A stretch of 64,000 bases of DNA from NCBI RefSeq assembly GCF_024807225.1, contig NZ_JANUCO010000001.1, positions 1 to 64,000 on the forward strand, given 5' to 3'. The first letter of the stretch is position 1, and the number at the start of each line of letters is the position of its first letter. The translations under genes were made by a program, and so were the position numbers. The notes below the pieces were generated by a model. That model was not told where the DNA came from. It saw only the letters and a program-made list of their open reading frames with translations, and ran no database searches. This DNA is from Chryseobacterium ginsenosidimutans (lineage in GTDB: Bacteria; Bacteroidota; Bacteroidia; Flavobacteriales; Weeksellaceae). This document shows positions 48,181 to 57,750 of the stretch, piece after piece.

Positions 48181-49934
48181 TTTAACTTTTTTACTGTTTT
48201 CTGCAAATATTTTTCAACATTCTTTTTGTCGGGAACGGTTGTGATTTCTTTAGATAAAGCTTTTTCAAAGTCAATTTTTGCTTTAGAATATTCTTTTTTA
48301 CTAAAATAATATTTTCCGGCTTGATAATAAACCAACCAAAAATCTGGGTTTAAATTTTTATAATGATTGATAAATTCTTCTGAAAGCACTTTTTCTTTAT
48401 CATCAATAGCGTCTTCAATTTGAGAACTTAATTTTTTATATTCCTCATAATTTTTAAAATCCTGAGAATCTACAAAAGGATCTTTCGCAATATTTAAATC
48501 TGACTTGGCAAATTCGCCTTTTTTTAATCTTTTATCGGAAAAAATTTCATTCAGGTCATAACAGACAAATTCTCCCAATTGATACGGATTTGCAGAAACC
48601 CAAACCAGTTTTTTCTGAGGTGAAAAAATCACCGCATGATGCGCCAGTAATTGGTTAATTGCCTTTTCATTTCCATAACCGATCTTCTCCCCTTTTAAGC
48701 CCGATTTATCTCTTAGAATCGAAGCCATTTTTTCAGGATTCAATTTTTTGTTTTCCTCTAAAAGTTCCTGCAATTTTTCGTAACGGTATTCAGAATGACT
48801 TTCTAAAATATGTTTTTGATTTCTTTTATCATCTTTGTAAGCATCAGACTGAAAATGATTTGTACAGAAAACCCTGCTTGTATTTTCAACTTTATAGACT
48901 CCAAAATTATCCGGAGAAACTTCAATAATTACTGCATTTTTATCGTTCGCGCTTCCCACAAGAATCGATTCGGAAACAAAAACTTTACGCTTTTTGGCAA
49001 TAGAAATAGCTTCATCAATATTTTTTGCATATTGTAAAATTTCCCGTGTCACCAAAGAAATAGGCGTTTTTGCCGTCAACGGAATTTTCGATTTTCCCGC
49101 ATTGATTGTTACTGTAATTCCTTCTTTATTCATCCCCGAAACGACGCCGATCATTCCCGGCCAACTTACAGACATATAAGGAATTCCGTCTTCCGGTTCT
49201 ACAAATTCGACGAGTTTATTTTTAGCAAAATCATCACCCACATAAAAGTCAAAATTTCTTCCGATCAGCAAATCTCCGTCTTCTGTATTTTCGTTCCAGA
49301 CTGCGAGAGAAGTGCAACCAACAACCATCAAATCCTGCATTGCATGACCGATGTCGTGAGCGCCGTGTAAATATAAACTTCGAAGATACTTTGGGGCAAT
49401 AAAATCATATTTATCCGATGAATATTGGGATAATCCGAACAATTCTGCCTGATAATCTTCTCTTACATTCAGATACATTTTGCGGTTGTACCATTTCAGA
49501 AAACCACGTAATAAATTTTGCTTAAACTTTGAAGGAACAAAACCTTCTACCTTTGAAAAGAAGATTTCTTCCTGTTTCTGCATTAAATTTTGCATCAAAG
49601 CTCCGTTATTATAGCCCAACTGCAAAGGATTCCCTTTGATATACAATTCCCAAAGCTGCTGTTTATTTTTTGTCAGATAATTTTGATTAAAACTAAAAGT
49701 AGAATCGTTGATTTTACTGACTTTCGGGATTTCTAATGAATATTGTTTTACGTCAGGAACGTGTTTTATTGATTTTCTGACACCACAAGATGTGAGATTG
49801 AAGATAACAAAAATACTTAATAAAAACTTCCAAATGTCATTTCGAAGAAAGGAGAAATCTGTCTTTAGAAAATTAGATTCTTCACTCCACTTCCTTCTGT
49901 TCTGAATGACAGTACGCCACATATTATTCTTCAC
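48177..49934 (-). CDS. C45-type Ntn hydrolase lipoprotein (acyltransferase/amidase-like)
   Basis: Up to 585 residues. The body matches C45/penicillin acyltransferase-like Ntn hydrolases: NPLQLGYNNGALMQNLM, HDIGHAMQDLMVVGCTSLAVWNENTEDGDLLIGRNFDF with the N-terminal nucleophile Cys in GCTSLAVWN, and MIGVVSGMNKEGITVTINAG. A lipoprotein signal (FLLSIFVIFNLTSCGVRK) lies about 45 residues from the only ATG, at 49934. The first 35 codons come from a dispersed repeat (49833-49912), so the start may be an alternative codon near the signal peptide. A C-terminal TPR-like end. Homologues occur in flexirubin clusters; it could make or hydrolyse an ester or amide bond. Confidence 0.78.
   Translation of the reverse strand: MKNNMWRTVIQNRRKWSEESNFLKTDFSFLRNDIWKFLLSIFVIFNLTSCGVRKSIKHVPDVKQYSLEIPKVSKINDSTFSFNQNYLTKNKQQLWELYIKGNPLQLGYNNGALMQNLMQKQEEIFFSKVEGFVPSKFKQNLLRGFLKWYNRKMYLNVREDYQAELFGLSQYSSDKYDFIAPKYLRSLYLHGAHDIGHAMQDLMVVGCTSLAVWNENTEDGDLLIGRNFDFYVGDDFAKNKLVEFVEPEDGIPYMSVSWPGMIGVVSGMNKEGITVTINAGKSKIPLTAKTPISLVTREILQYAKNIDEAISIAKKRKVFVSESILVGSANDKNAVIIEVSPDNFGVYKVENTSRVFCTNHFQSDAYKDDKRNQKHILESHSEYRYEKLQELLEENKKLNPEKMASILRDKSGLKGEKIGYGNEKAINQLLAHHAVIFSPQKKLVWVSANPYQLGEFVCYDLNEIFSDKRLKKGEFAKSDLNIAKDPFVDSQDFKNYEEYKKLSSQIEDAIDDKEKVLSEEFINHYKNLNPDFWLVYYQAGKYYFSKKEYSKAKIDFEKALSKEITTVPDKKNVEKYLQKTVKKLK
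49833..49912. repeat. Dispersed inverted repeat family Q, copy 2
   Basis: Ends ATGTCATTTC and GAATGACAGT pair imperfectly, and inner parts AGAAATCT and AGATTCTTC pair too. Same family as 38349 and 51526. It lies inside the annotated 5' coding part of the Ntn-hydrolase gene. Confidence 0.65.
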
Positions 49935-51463
49935 TTTTATTCTTATTAATCATTTGTGTCAATCGATCATCGATCAGGCTTTTTCCCAACATTTCAGCGC
50001 AAGTATTGAACGCACCGATTGTACAACCCAAAATTCCGTGCATATTGACGGATTGTCCTGTGAGAAACAGATTATTAATTTTTGTACGTGGAGAAACCAT
50101 CGTTTTCAGCGGGTTTTCCGAACTTTTGGCATAACCGTACATATTCCCCTCGAAACTTCCGATATAATCGCGGTAAGACAACGGAGAAGACGTATAGATT
50201 TTCTTAATTGAGTCTCTTAAATCCGGAATTTTCTTTTCCAGCGCCTCAATCATTTTTTCTGCTTTTTCCAGTTTAAATTTTTCATACTGTTTTCCTCTTT
50301 CGTGTTCATCCGCAACCGTATTCACGGTTTTTTCCCATTCTTTCACTTCCTCAAAATCCATGTACGAAATCGCGGTTAAGCTTTCTGCAAATTCGGGATC
50401 ATGTTTCGATTGCGTGGAAGAAAGCATATAGGTTTCAGGCCAGTTTTCTTTTTTGTATTGATAGGCATTCCAAACCAGTTTCTTCCGATGAATAATGATA
50501 AATATTATAATTAAAATTCGGAATAGACTGAGATTTCAGCACAAAATAAACACTGAAACATGAAGGAACAGGTTCCCAACTCAGTACTCTGTTTAAAAAG
50601 GATTTTTTTAAATAAGCTTCACCAATCAGTTTAATCGTCGAACGGATCTCAATATTTGAAATGATCTGTTTTGCGGAATATTCTTTTCCTGATTTGGTTT
50701 TCGCACCTGTTAATGTATTATTTTCATTAAAAACAAATTCCGAAACTTCAGCATGTTTATGTACTTCTGCTCCGTATTGGCGAAGCTTTCGAATCAGTAA
50801 TTTTGAAATCTGGCTTCCGCCTTTTATGCATTTATAAGCACTTTGAATGTAAGAATTCACCGTCAAAGCATGAACGTAAAACGGAATATTCTCTGAATCT
50901 CCCGCATACAGGAAATTTGAACCTAATAAAACCGATTGCAGCTTTTGATTAGAAGTAATCGATTCGATGAATCTTTTTGTATTGAGATGGAGAATTTCTT
51001 CGTTGTAATTATCTTTTCCCACCACATTATATCTCGGAAACTGACTGCAAACCCGCTGAATTTCTTCGCAATAATCTTCTAAATTTTCTCTTTCTTCAGG
51101 AAAATACTGAGACAACTGTTCAACAAAATTTTCATACCCTTGAGCATGAGGATATTCGATTTCATCGTCTCCAAAAGTGATTTTATCATAGCCGTTTTCA
51201 TCCATTTGCTGGATTTCAAGATCATCCATAATTTCCAGATAAGAAAAATACTGATGGAGGTTTTGCCCTTTTGAAAGTCCGCCCAAATAATGAACTCCGG
51301 TATCGAAAATAAGTTTGTCGCGGGAAAAGGTCTGTAAGTTTCCTCCGTATTGATTATTTTTCTCCAGGACACAGACTTTCAAGCCTTCTTTCGCCAAAAT
51401 TAGAGCCGAAACAAGACCTCCCAATCCGCTACCGATTACAAGTATGTCGTATTCTTTTTTCAA
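49924..51463 (-). CDS. CrtI-like FAD-dependent oxidoreductase / retinol saturase-like (frame interrupted by +1)
   Basis: 512 residues once repaired. FAD site at the N-terminus: DILVIGSGLGGLVSALILAKEGLKVCVLEKNNQYGGNLQTF. The C-terminus TGQSVNMHGILGCTIGAFNTCAEMLG is the second FAD-binding motif of the phytoene-desaturase/retinol-saturase family. The frame breaks at SSEE; removing one T of 50479-50481 (sense GAAACTGG to GAACTGG) continues LVWNAYQYKKENWPETYML. It may oxidise, isomerise or reduce the polyene or an acyl intermediate. Its stop overlaps the annotated start of the Ntn hydrolase. Confidence 0.85.
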
Positions 51464-51525
51464 TGGAGAAAATGCGTTTTCTTTAAAGGTAAGAAATTTG
51501 GGAATTAAAAGCTATATAAGTTCTC

Positions 51526-51579
51526 TTTTGTCTTACTGAAAGCATTTCAACATCGCTTAGATTCCTACGGAATGACAAA
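51526..51579. repeat. Dispersed inverted repeat family Q, copy 3 (shortened)
   Basis: TTTTGTCTTACTGAAAG on the left and AGATTCCTACGGAATGACAA on the right. The right end is identical to copy 1 at 38349; the left end is diverged. It is in the 220-base gap between the CrtI-like and LpxL-like genes, the rest of which is AT-rich and featureless. Confidence 0.6.
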
Positions 51580-51685
51580 CTTTGAGATAGCAATTAGGTA
51601 CAAATTAAAACTGAATAATTAATTCTAAATAATCTTAATGGGTTTGAGTTTTAAATATTAGTTTTTCGGGAGTAAAAGTAGGAAA

Positions 51686-52570
51686 TTAATCCATATCATC
51701 CCAAAAATCAAAGTAATTGAACCATTGAAGGGGATATTTTTTAATCATGGACTCCAGATTTTGGGTGTAAGAATTCAAAAGTCCTTGTGCATCACGTTTT
51801 TTGACTTGCTGAGCGACTCTTGCAAATAAGTGATAATGAAGGTTATTTTCTTTCATTACATAAACATACACAACAGGAACGCCCAGTCTGGACGCAATAA
51901 GGAAAGGACCTGCCGGAAATTTTGTACTTTTCCCGAGAAGATCTCCTTCCAGAAATTTTGAGCCTTCAAAATAACGGTCGCCGGTAAAACAAATCAATTC
52001 ATTTTTCGACAACGCTTCATTGATGTCGAAAATATGCGACATATCGTCTTTTACATAGATGAATTTGATGTTGCTTTTTTTAACGGTAACGCTTTCAAGA
52101 TATTCTTTAATGACGGTAACTTCCTGATCTGTTGTGACTAAATTAATCTGACAATCAAAATCAATATCTGCAAAAAAATGTTCTGCAATTTCAAAATTCC
52201 CGATGTGGGCGCTAATTAAAACGCCGCCTTTTTTTTCTTCTAAAAGATTTTTGAGGTTTTCGACACCGTCGAATTCGTAGGTATATTTATCTCTTAATCC
52301 TGCGGAAATAGCCGTTTTGTCTATCAAAACTTTTCCGAAAGTGAAATAACTTTTAAAAACAGAGATTTTTGTTTTCCAGAAACTGTAATTCAGTCGCCTT
52401 TTGAAGTAATATGAAATGTACTGATTGCTCTTTTTCTCAAATATAAAGTAATACGTTGCAACGAAATAAAGCACAAAATACGAACTTCGGATACCAATAT
52501 TTCTAATACACCAGACAAATATTTTATAACCCAATATGGTGCCTTTAGATTTACCTTTCCACTTGTTCAT
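51686..52570 (-). CDS. LpxL/HtrB-like lysophospholipid acyltransferase
   Basis: 294 residues, inner-membrane anchored. The catalytic HxxxxE motif is in GGVLISAHIGNFEIAEHFF. Other family landmarks are LVTTDQEVTVIKEYL, FTGDRYFEGSKFLEGDLLGKSTKFPAGPFLIASRLGVPVVYVYV and the end KKYPLQWFNYFDFWD. LpxL-type enzymes transfer acyl chains from ACP to a lipid; in aryl-polyene clusters the corresponding acyltransferase is thought to load the polyene acid onto its lipid anchor. Here it is a candidate for esterification with the resorcinol. Precedes the ACP gene's repeat spacer. Confidence 0.87.
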   Translation of the reverse strand: MNKWKGKSKGTILGYKIFVWCIRNIGIRSSYFVLYFVATYYFIFEKKSNQYISYYFKRRLNYSFWKTKISVFKSYFTFGKVLIDKTAISAGLRDKYTYEFDGVENLKNLLEEKKGGVLISAHIGNFEIAEHFFADIDFDCQINLVTTDQEVTVIKEYLESVTVKKSNIKFIYVKDDMSHIFDINEALSKNELICFTGDRYFEGSKFLEGDLLGKSTKFPAGPFLIASRLGVPVVYVYVMKENNLHYHLFARVAQQVKKRDAQGLLNSYTQNLESMIKKYPLQWFNYFDFWDDMD

Positions 52571-52580
52571 AGTTTTAATT

Positions 52581-52661
52581 TAGCAATGTATCAATTTAAC
52601 AGTGTAACAATTGATTAGACTTAAAAAAGCATTGCTAAACTGTTAAATTGGTATATTGTTA
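52581..52661. repeat. Palindromic repeat family P, copy 3
   Basis: Arms at 52581-52603 and 52639-52661 (23 bases) pair at 20 positions with the three differences all of the G-T type in one strand. The core TCAATTTAACAG mirrors CTGTTAAATTGG. It separates the acyltransferase gene from the ACP gene. Confidence 0.75.
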
Positions 52662-52692
52662 TTTTTAATTTAGAGTAAATTTTAATCGATAA

Positions 52693-52947
52693 TTATGCGT
52701 TTTTCTCAGCAATTTTGTTCTCGATCGTTGAATAGAAATCAGCGAAAGTGATCATTTTCTTGAAGTCAGCTTCACCCAATTTCACTCCGAAATTAGATTC
52801 AATCACCACAACCATATCAATATAATCTAAGCTGTCTAAGCCTAAAGTCGTTTTTAAGTTTGCTTCATTGCTGATCTCATCGCCGTCTACTTCGAATTCA
52901 TTTACTAAAAAATCGTTCACAATAGCAATAATTTTCTCCCTTTCCAT
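52693..52947 (-). CDS. Acyl carrier protein, minus-arm
   Basis: 84-residue ACP with the phosphopantetheine site ATLGLDSLDYIDMVVVIESNFGVKL (Ser in DSL). Differs clearly from the plus-arm ACP (DSI). Lies 4 bases downstream of a ketosynthase gene, suggesting a dedicated partner. The last residues AEKNA are ordinary. It would carry the aryl-polyene or the alkylresorcinol precursors. Confidence 0.93.
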   Translation of the reverse strand: MEREKIIAIVNDFLVNEFEVDGDEISNEANLKTTLGLDSLDYIDMVVVIESNFGVKLGEADFKKMITFADFYSTIENKIAEKNA

Positions 52948-52951
52948 GTTT

Positions 52952-54173
52952 TTAATTAAATTTTTTAACGATTAATGCGGAATTGGTTCCCCCAAATCCG
53001 AAAGAATTCGACAAAAATACGTCAATTTTTTGACTTTTTGTTTTGGCGACTAAATTTATCTTTTTCGCCTCATCATCAGGATTTTCCAGATTGATATTCG
53101 GAGCAACGAAATCATTTTGCATCATCAAAATCGAGTAAATAACTTCACTTGCACCCGCCATCCAACATTCGTGACCGGTCATCGATTTTGTAGAAACTCA
53201 CCGGAACTTCATTCCCGAAAATTTCGTAAATCGCTTTCGCTTCATTCGCATCACCAAGCGGTGTGGACGTCGCGTGAGCATTAATATAATCAATATCTTT
53301 CACCTGTAAACCAGACTGTTGCAGTGCTCTTTTCATAGCTAAAGCCGGTCCGTCTACATTGGGTGTAGAAATATGTCCGCCGTTTGAAGAAAAGCCATAC
53401 CCTACAATTTCAGCTAAAATAGTTGCGCCTCTTCTTTGTGCAGATTCTAAGCTTTCGACAATTAAAGATGCCGCTCCTCCACTCGGAATTAAGCCGTCTC
53501 TATCTTTATCGAAAGGTCTTGAAGCTTTTGTAGGTTCGTCTTCTCTCACAGAAAAAACGCCCAATCCGTCAAAACTCGCCATCGAATATTTGTTGGTTTC
53601 CTGAGCTCCTCCACAAACAATCAAATCCTGAAAACCGTTTTTAATCATCATATAAGCGAGTCCCAAAGAATGAGAACCGCTTGCACAAGCCGCGCTGATG
53701 GTTAAATTGATTCCTCTTAACTTAAAGATCGTGGAAAGATTCATCGTAACTGTAGAGTTCATCGATTTGAAAATCGCTCCTGAGCCCATCAAAGTAGTAT
53801 CTTTTTTTTCTCTTGCAATGTCGATAGATTCTACCACTGCCTGAGAAACACTGTCGTTTCCGTATAAAATACCGACTTCATTGTTGTCTAGGAAGTCCTG
53901 GTCTATATTTGCCTGTTTTAAAGCATTAAGCGTGGCAATATAAGCATATTCGCTTTCTTCGCCCATGCTTACACGTTGCCTTCTGTTCAAAAGATTTTTT
54001 AAGTCAGGCTTCGGAACAACACCCGATAATCCTGATCTGAAACCAAATTCTTTTCTTTCATCCACCAAAACAATCCCGGATTTTCCTTGAAATAACGATT
54101 CTTTCACCTCGTCCAAAGAAGTTCCGATGCAGGAATAAATTCCCATTCCAGTAATTACAACCCTATTTTCCAT
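52952..54173 (-). CDS. Beta-ketoacyl-ACP synthase, minus-arm (frame interrupted by +1)
   Basis: 406 residues once repaired. Start ENRVVITGMGIYSCIGTSLDEV; nucleophile in ISAACASGSHSLGLAYMMI; histidines in YINAHATSTPLGD and STKSMTGHECWMAGASEV; end NSFGFGGTNSALIVKKF. The frame breaks after NEVPVS; deleting one A of 53194-53196 (sense AGTTTCT to AGTTCT) gives STKSMTGHECWMA, the second His motif. HATST for HGTGT is a mild variant. It probably extends the polyene on the neighbouring ACP. Confidence 0.87.
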
Positions 54174-54182
54174 CTTTATAAA

Positions 54183-54273
54183 TTTAACAATGTATCAATC
54201 TAACAATGTAACAATCGCAAACCCACGTTGTTATTCATTGGTATATCGGTACATTGGTATATTGTTACATTAA
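54183..54273. repeat. Palindromic repeat family P, copy 4 (imperfect)
   Basis: Contains TTAACAATGTATCAATCTAA, then TAACAATGTAACAATC, and on the right TACATTGGTATATTGTTACA. The arms pair imperfectly. Same words as copies 1 to 3. It lies between the FabG-type gene stop and the ketosynthase start. Confidence 0.6.
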
Positions 54274-55006
54274 TTAGGAGTAGATTCCGCCGTTGATATT
54301 AATCACTTCACCTGTAATGTACGATGATTTTCTGGAAGCTAAAAATGCAACTAAATCTGCCACTTCTTCTGCTTCACCAAATCTGTTCGCGGGAATCATT
54401 GCCTTCAATTCATCTTCGTTAAAATCCTGAGTCATATCCGTTTTGATGAATCCCGGTGCAACTGCATTTACAGTGATATTTCTTTTCGCCACTTCCTGAG
54501 CCAAAGCTTTTGTAGCTCCAACTAAGGCGCCTTTTGCTGCAGAATAATTGGTTTGTCCTGCCGTTCCTTTCACTCCGGAAACAGAAACCATATTGATAAT
54601 TCTGCCGTATTTATTACGCAACAATTTTTGAATAAAGAAATTCGTTACGTTGAAAAAACCATTTAAACTCGTGTTAATCACCGCGTTCCAATCTTCACTC
54701 GGCATCCACATGAATAAGCCGTCTCTTGTGATTCCGGCATTATTTACGATCACTTCAACAATAGCTTTCGGGTTGTTTTCCTGCCATTCTCCTAAAACTT
54801 TAAGCGTTTCTTCGGCATTTCCTACATCGAATTTAAGAATTTCACCTGTAGAAACCCAATTCTTCAACTTTCGCCAACGTTTCCTTTGCTGCCGTTTCGT
54901 TTGAAGTATAATTAATTAAAATATGATAATTTTTTTCTTCCGCCAGTTTTATACAGATTGCCCTTCCAATTCCTCGGGATCCCCCTGTTATAATTGCACA
55001 TTTCAT
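54274..55006 (-). CDS. fabG: 3-oxoacyl-ACP reductase, FabG/SDR (frame interrupted by +1)
   Basis: 243 residues once repaired, start ATG at 55004-55006 (MKCAIITGGSRGIGRAICIKL: the NADPH-binding TGxxxGIG). The frame breaks after KVEELG; removing one A of 54852-54854 (sense GGTTTC to GGTTC) gives STGEILKFDVGNAEETLKV. Catalytic set: NNAG at VNNAGITRDGLF, Ser in NMVSVSGVKGTAGQTNYSAAKGAL with Tyr-x3-Lys (YSAAK). It reduces 3-oxoacyl-ACP to 3-hydroxyacyl-ACP, the step before the hotdog dehydratases. Its symbol reflects family, not proof of the primary fatty-acid enzyme. Confidence 0.88.
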
Positions 55007-55022
55007 GTCTTAGTATTAGTTT

Positions 55023-56129
55023 TTAATTTTGAAAAAGTTCGGCATTGTAGAACCATTTATCTCCTAATAGATTTCCAGATGTATCAACAAATCCCCATTT
55101 TCCACCTTTCTTTATTCTGGAAACACCTTGATTAAAGCCTTTATTTTTCTGTCCGAAACCGAAGCTTGACGAGATCTCGTATCCCATCGGAATAACTAAT
55201 TTCCCGGTCTTATCGATAAATCCCCAACCTTTTCCTCTTACCGGAGCAAGATTATCATCGCTGAAAACTTCAGCATCGCTGTACATTGGTTCTACGACAA
55301 AATTTCCTGTTGTATCAATATATCCCCACTTACTGCCTACTGCAACCGGAGCCAAATTTTGATTAAAACTTCTTGCCTTATCAAATTTTGGTTCAATAAT
55401 CCAGTTTCCTGTTTTATCTACAAATCCTACTTTATTATTTTTTCGGGCGTAAGTCATTAACTGACCTTCAAAATCCCAGATTCGATCAACCTCATCCATG
55501 ATTTTAAACTCTTTTCCGTCAATAATTCCGTATAAGCTTCCTTTCTTAGCCCAAGTTGTTCCATCTGCATATTCTCCGATATCACCATATTCAAAAGGAA
55601 CAATTACATTTCCTTTTGAATCAATAATTCCCCAACGGGTATCTTTAGAAGCTCTTGCAAAACCATTTTGAAAAGGTTTGATGATGTCATATTCCTCACG
55701 AATCACAACTTTGCCATTGGTATTGAATGCTCCGATTTTATCATTGATTTTCATGAAAGCCAACCCATTATTAAAATCATAGAGCTTTTCCGAAGAAGGC
55801 ATTGTCAGTTTTTCACCTTTTTTATTGATGTACATCCATGCTCCGTCTTTTTCGACGATGCAAATTCCGTCATTGAATTCTTTTACGTTGGTAAAAGAAG
55901 GCTCGATAACCATTTTACCGTCTTTCCCGATGAATCCCCAAAGTTGCCTTATTTTCACAGCCGCTAAACCGTCCGAAAAACTTTTTGCGGTGTCGAAACT
56001 TGGTTCAATAACGTAGTTTCCGGATTTATCAATATATCCGATTTTCGACTTTTCTTTTACCAAAGCTAATTCCTGGGCAAAAAATATTTGTCCTAAAGCT
56101 AACAGAAACAAAATCAGCCCTTTTTTCAT
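55023..56129 (-). CDS. Secreted WG-repeat protein
   Basis: 368 residues with signal peptide (MKKGLILFLLALGQIFFAQ). About ten WG-type repeats of 30-35 residues with the pattern xWGFIDKxGxxVIxPxFDxAxxFxxGLAxV; examples are LWGFIGKDGKMVIEPSFTNV, KWGYIDTTGNFVVEPMYSDA and GWGFIDKTGKLVIPMGYE. WG repeats form a beta structure of mostly unknown function. It is directly upstream (0-base gap) of the ammonia-lyase gene end and downstream in the same transcript. Possibly an exported structural partner. Confidence 0.86.
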   Translation of the reverse strand: MKKGLILFLLALGQIFFAQELALVKEKSKIGYIDKSGNYVIEPSFDTAKSFSDGLAAVKIRQLWGFIGKDGKMVIEPSFTNVKEFNDGICIVEKDGAWMYINKKGEKLTMPSSEKLYDFNNGLAFMKINDKIGAFNTNGKVVIREEYDIIKPFQNGFARASKDTRWGIIDSKGNVIVPFEYGDIGEYADGTTWAKKGSLYGIIDGKEFKIMDEVDRIWDFEGQLMTYARKNNKVGFVDKTGNWIIEPKFDKARSFNQNLAPVAVGSKWGYIDTTGNFVVEPMYSDAEVFSDDNLAPVRGKGWGFIDKTGKLVIPMGYEISSSFGFGQKNKGFNQGVSRIKKGGKWGFVDTSGNLLGDKWFYNAELFQN

Positions 56130-57653
56130 TTATTTTGTATTTTTAAGATATTGTTTTACTTTCTCCAAATACGGATACATTACCATATCATCTGAGAACG
56201 CAGGAATGATCTTTCTTATTTCATCGTACAATTCTTTTGTTGATGATGAGACTTTATCTTTAAAATCAAGATATTCAATCGCCTGAATAATCGTGATCGC
56301 TTCAATCGCCAACACTTCAAAAGCATTGTCGATTACCTTTCTGCAAATTACTGCAGCATTCGTTCCCATGCTTACAATATCCTGATTATCATTATTATTA
56401 GGTATGCTGTGAACATACATCGGGTTTGATAACATCTGACTTTCCGCCGTTGTGGAAGTTGCCGTAAACTGAACACCCTGCATCCCGAAATTGAAACCTA
56501 ATTTACCTAAATTTACAAAAGGAGGCAAGATTTCGTTGATTTTAGCATTCAACAAATAGTTTAATTGTCTTTCGGCAAGCATTGTTAATTTAGTAACAAC
56601 GATTTTCAACTTATCCATTTCCAGAGAAATATAATCTCCGTGGAAGTTCCCACCGTGGTAAACGTGCTGATTTTCAACATCTATGATCGGATTATCATTC
56701 GCTGAATTGATTTCGTTTTCCAACACTTTCTCCGTGTATTCCAACGTATCTAAAACAGGTCCTAAAATCTGCGGAACACATCTTAAAGAATAATATTCCT
56801 GAACTTTTTCTTTGAAGACCTTTTCTTGTTCCTCAAAATGAGTATATAAATGGTCTGCTCTTTTTCTGATCAATTGACTGTCAGACAAATGTTCGCGCAT
56901 TCTTGCGGCGATTTTTTGCTGACCCGTGTGCAATTTCGTTCCGTTCAAAGCTTCCGATAAATGATCGTCGTACGCCTGAACAATTTCATTAATTGCACAA
57001 GATAATTTTATGGAAATATCAGTTAATTGATTGGCTTTGTATGCATTAACAATGCCAATTCCTGACATCACAGAAGTTCCGTTCATTAAAGCCAACCCTT
57101 CACGAATTTCAACTTGAATGGGTTCTAAACCTTCGATTTCGAAAACTTCCTTTGTCGATTTTCTTTCTCCTTTATAGAAAACTTCGCCTTCGCCAATTAA
57201 GACCAAAGCCAAATGCGCCAACTGAACCAAATCACCACTCGCACCCACACCTCCGTGTTCGAAGATCAACGGTGTAATATCTCTGTTTATTAATTCTTTA
57301 AGTAAATTAATTACAGAATGATGAACTCCCGAATTTCCTAGAGATAAGGTATTCAATCTTGCCAACATACAAGCTTTCACTTCTGTCGGAGGAAGCGGAT
57401 TTCCGATTCCTGAAGAATGGCTTCTTATTAAATTATATTGTAATTGATGCGTGTCTTCATCACTGATTTTGAACTGTGCCATCGGTCCGAAACCGGTATT
57501 CACACCATATATTACTTTATTTTTGGAAAAATCCTTTAAGAAATGAAAACTTTTATCCACTCTGGCAAGAAGTGTTTCATCCAGTTCTATTTTTTCATTC
57601 TCAATGATGATTTTTTTAAAGTCACTCAGTTCTAAAAAGTTATTTATTTTCAT
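56130..57653 (-). CDS. Aromatic amino acid ammonia-lyase (tyrosine ammonia-lyase type)
   Basis: 507 residues of the HAL/PAL/TAL family. The MIO prosthetic group forms from Ala-Ser-Gly in EHGGVGASGDLVQLAHLALV (about residue 143). VIYGVNTGFGPM holds the catalytic Tyr loop, LSLGNSGVHHSVINLL the substrate loop, and FTATSTTAESQMLSNPMY the C-terminal signature. Histidine lyases (HutH) share the fold; the setting beside flexirubin genes rather than hut genes supports tyrosine deamination to 4-coumarate, the starter of aryl polyenes. Begins the minus arm. Confidence 0.9.
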   Translation of the reverse strand: MKINNFLELSDFKKIIIENEKIELDETLLARVDKSFHFLKDFSKNKVIYGVNTGFGPMAQFKISDEDTHQLQYNLIRSHSSGIGNPLPPTEVKACMLARLNTLSLGNSGVHHSVINLLKELINRDITPLIFEHGGVGASGDLVQLAHLALVLIGEGEVFYKGERKSTKEVFEIEGLEPIQVEIREGLALMNGTSVMSGIGIVNAYKANQLTDISIKLSCAINEIVQAYDDHLSEALNGTKLHTGQQKIAARMREHLSDSQLIRKRADHLYTHFEEQEKVFKEKVQEYYSLRCVPQILGPVLDTLEYTEKVLENEINSANDNPIIDVENQHVYHGGNFHGDYISLEMDKLKIVVTKLTMLAERQLNYLLNAKINEILPPFVNLGKLGFNFGMQGVQFTATSTTAESQMLSNPMYVHSIPNNNDNQDIVSMGTNAAVICRKVIDNAFEVLAIEAITIIQAIEYLDFKDKVSSSTKELYDEIRKIIPAFSDDMVMYPYLEKVKQYLKNTK

Positions 57654-57702
57654 TAATTAAAAGTAATAATAGATAATTTTGTAATTATTAATTAATTGTC
57701 AT

Positions 57703-57721
57703 TAATTTTGCGGCAAAGATA
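57703..57721. promoter_or_regulatory. Divergent, adjacent -7 boxes between the ammonia-lyase and halogenase-like genes
   Basis: On the plus strand TAATTTTGC (57703-57710) with TTTTG at 57677-57681, 21 bases before it, drives the flavoprotein gene. On the minus strand TATCTTTGCC (57714-57721) with TTTG at 57746-57749 (24 bases before it) drives the ammonia-lyase gene. The two boxes are 3 bases apart, so RNA polymerase probably cannot use both at once. Confidence 0.55.
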
Positions 57722-57750
57722 GAAGTTATTATTAAAATAAAAAATCAAAG

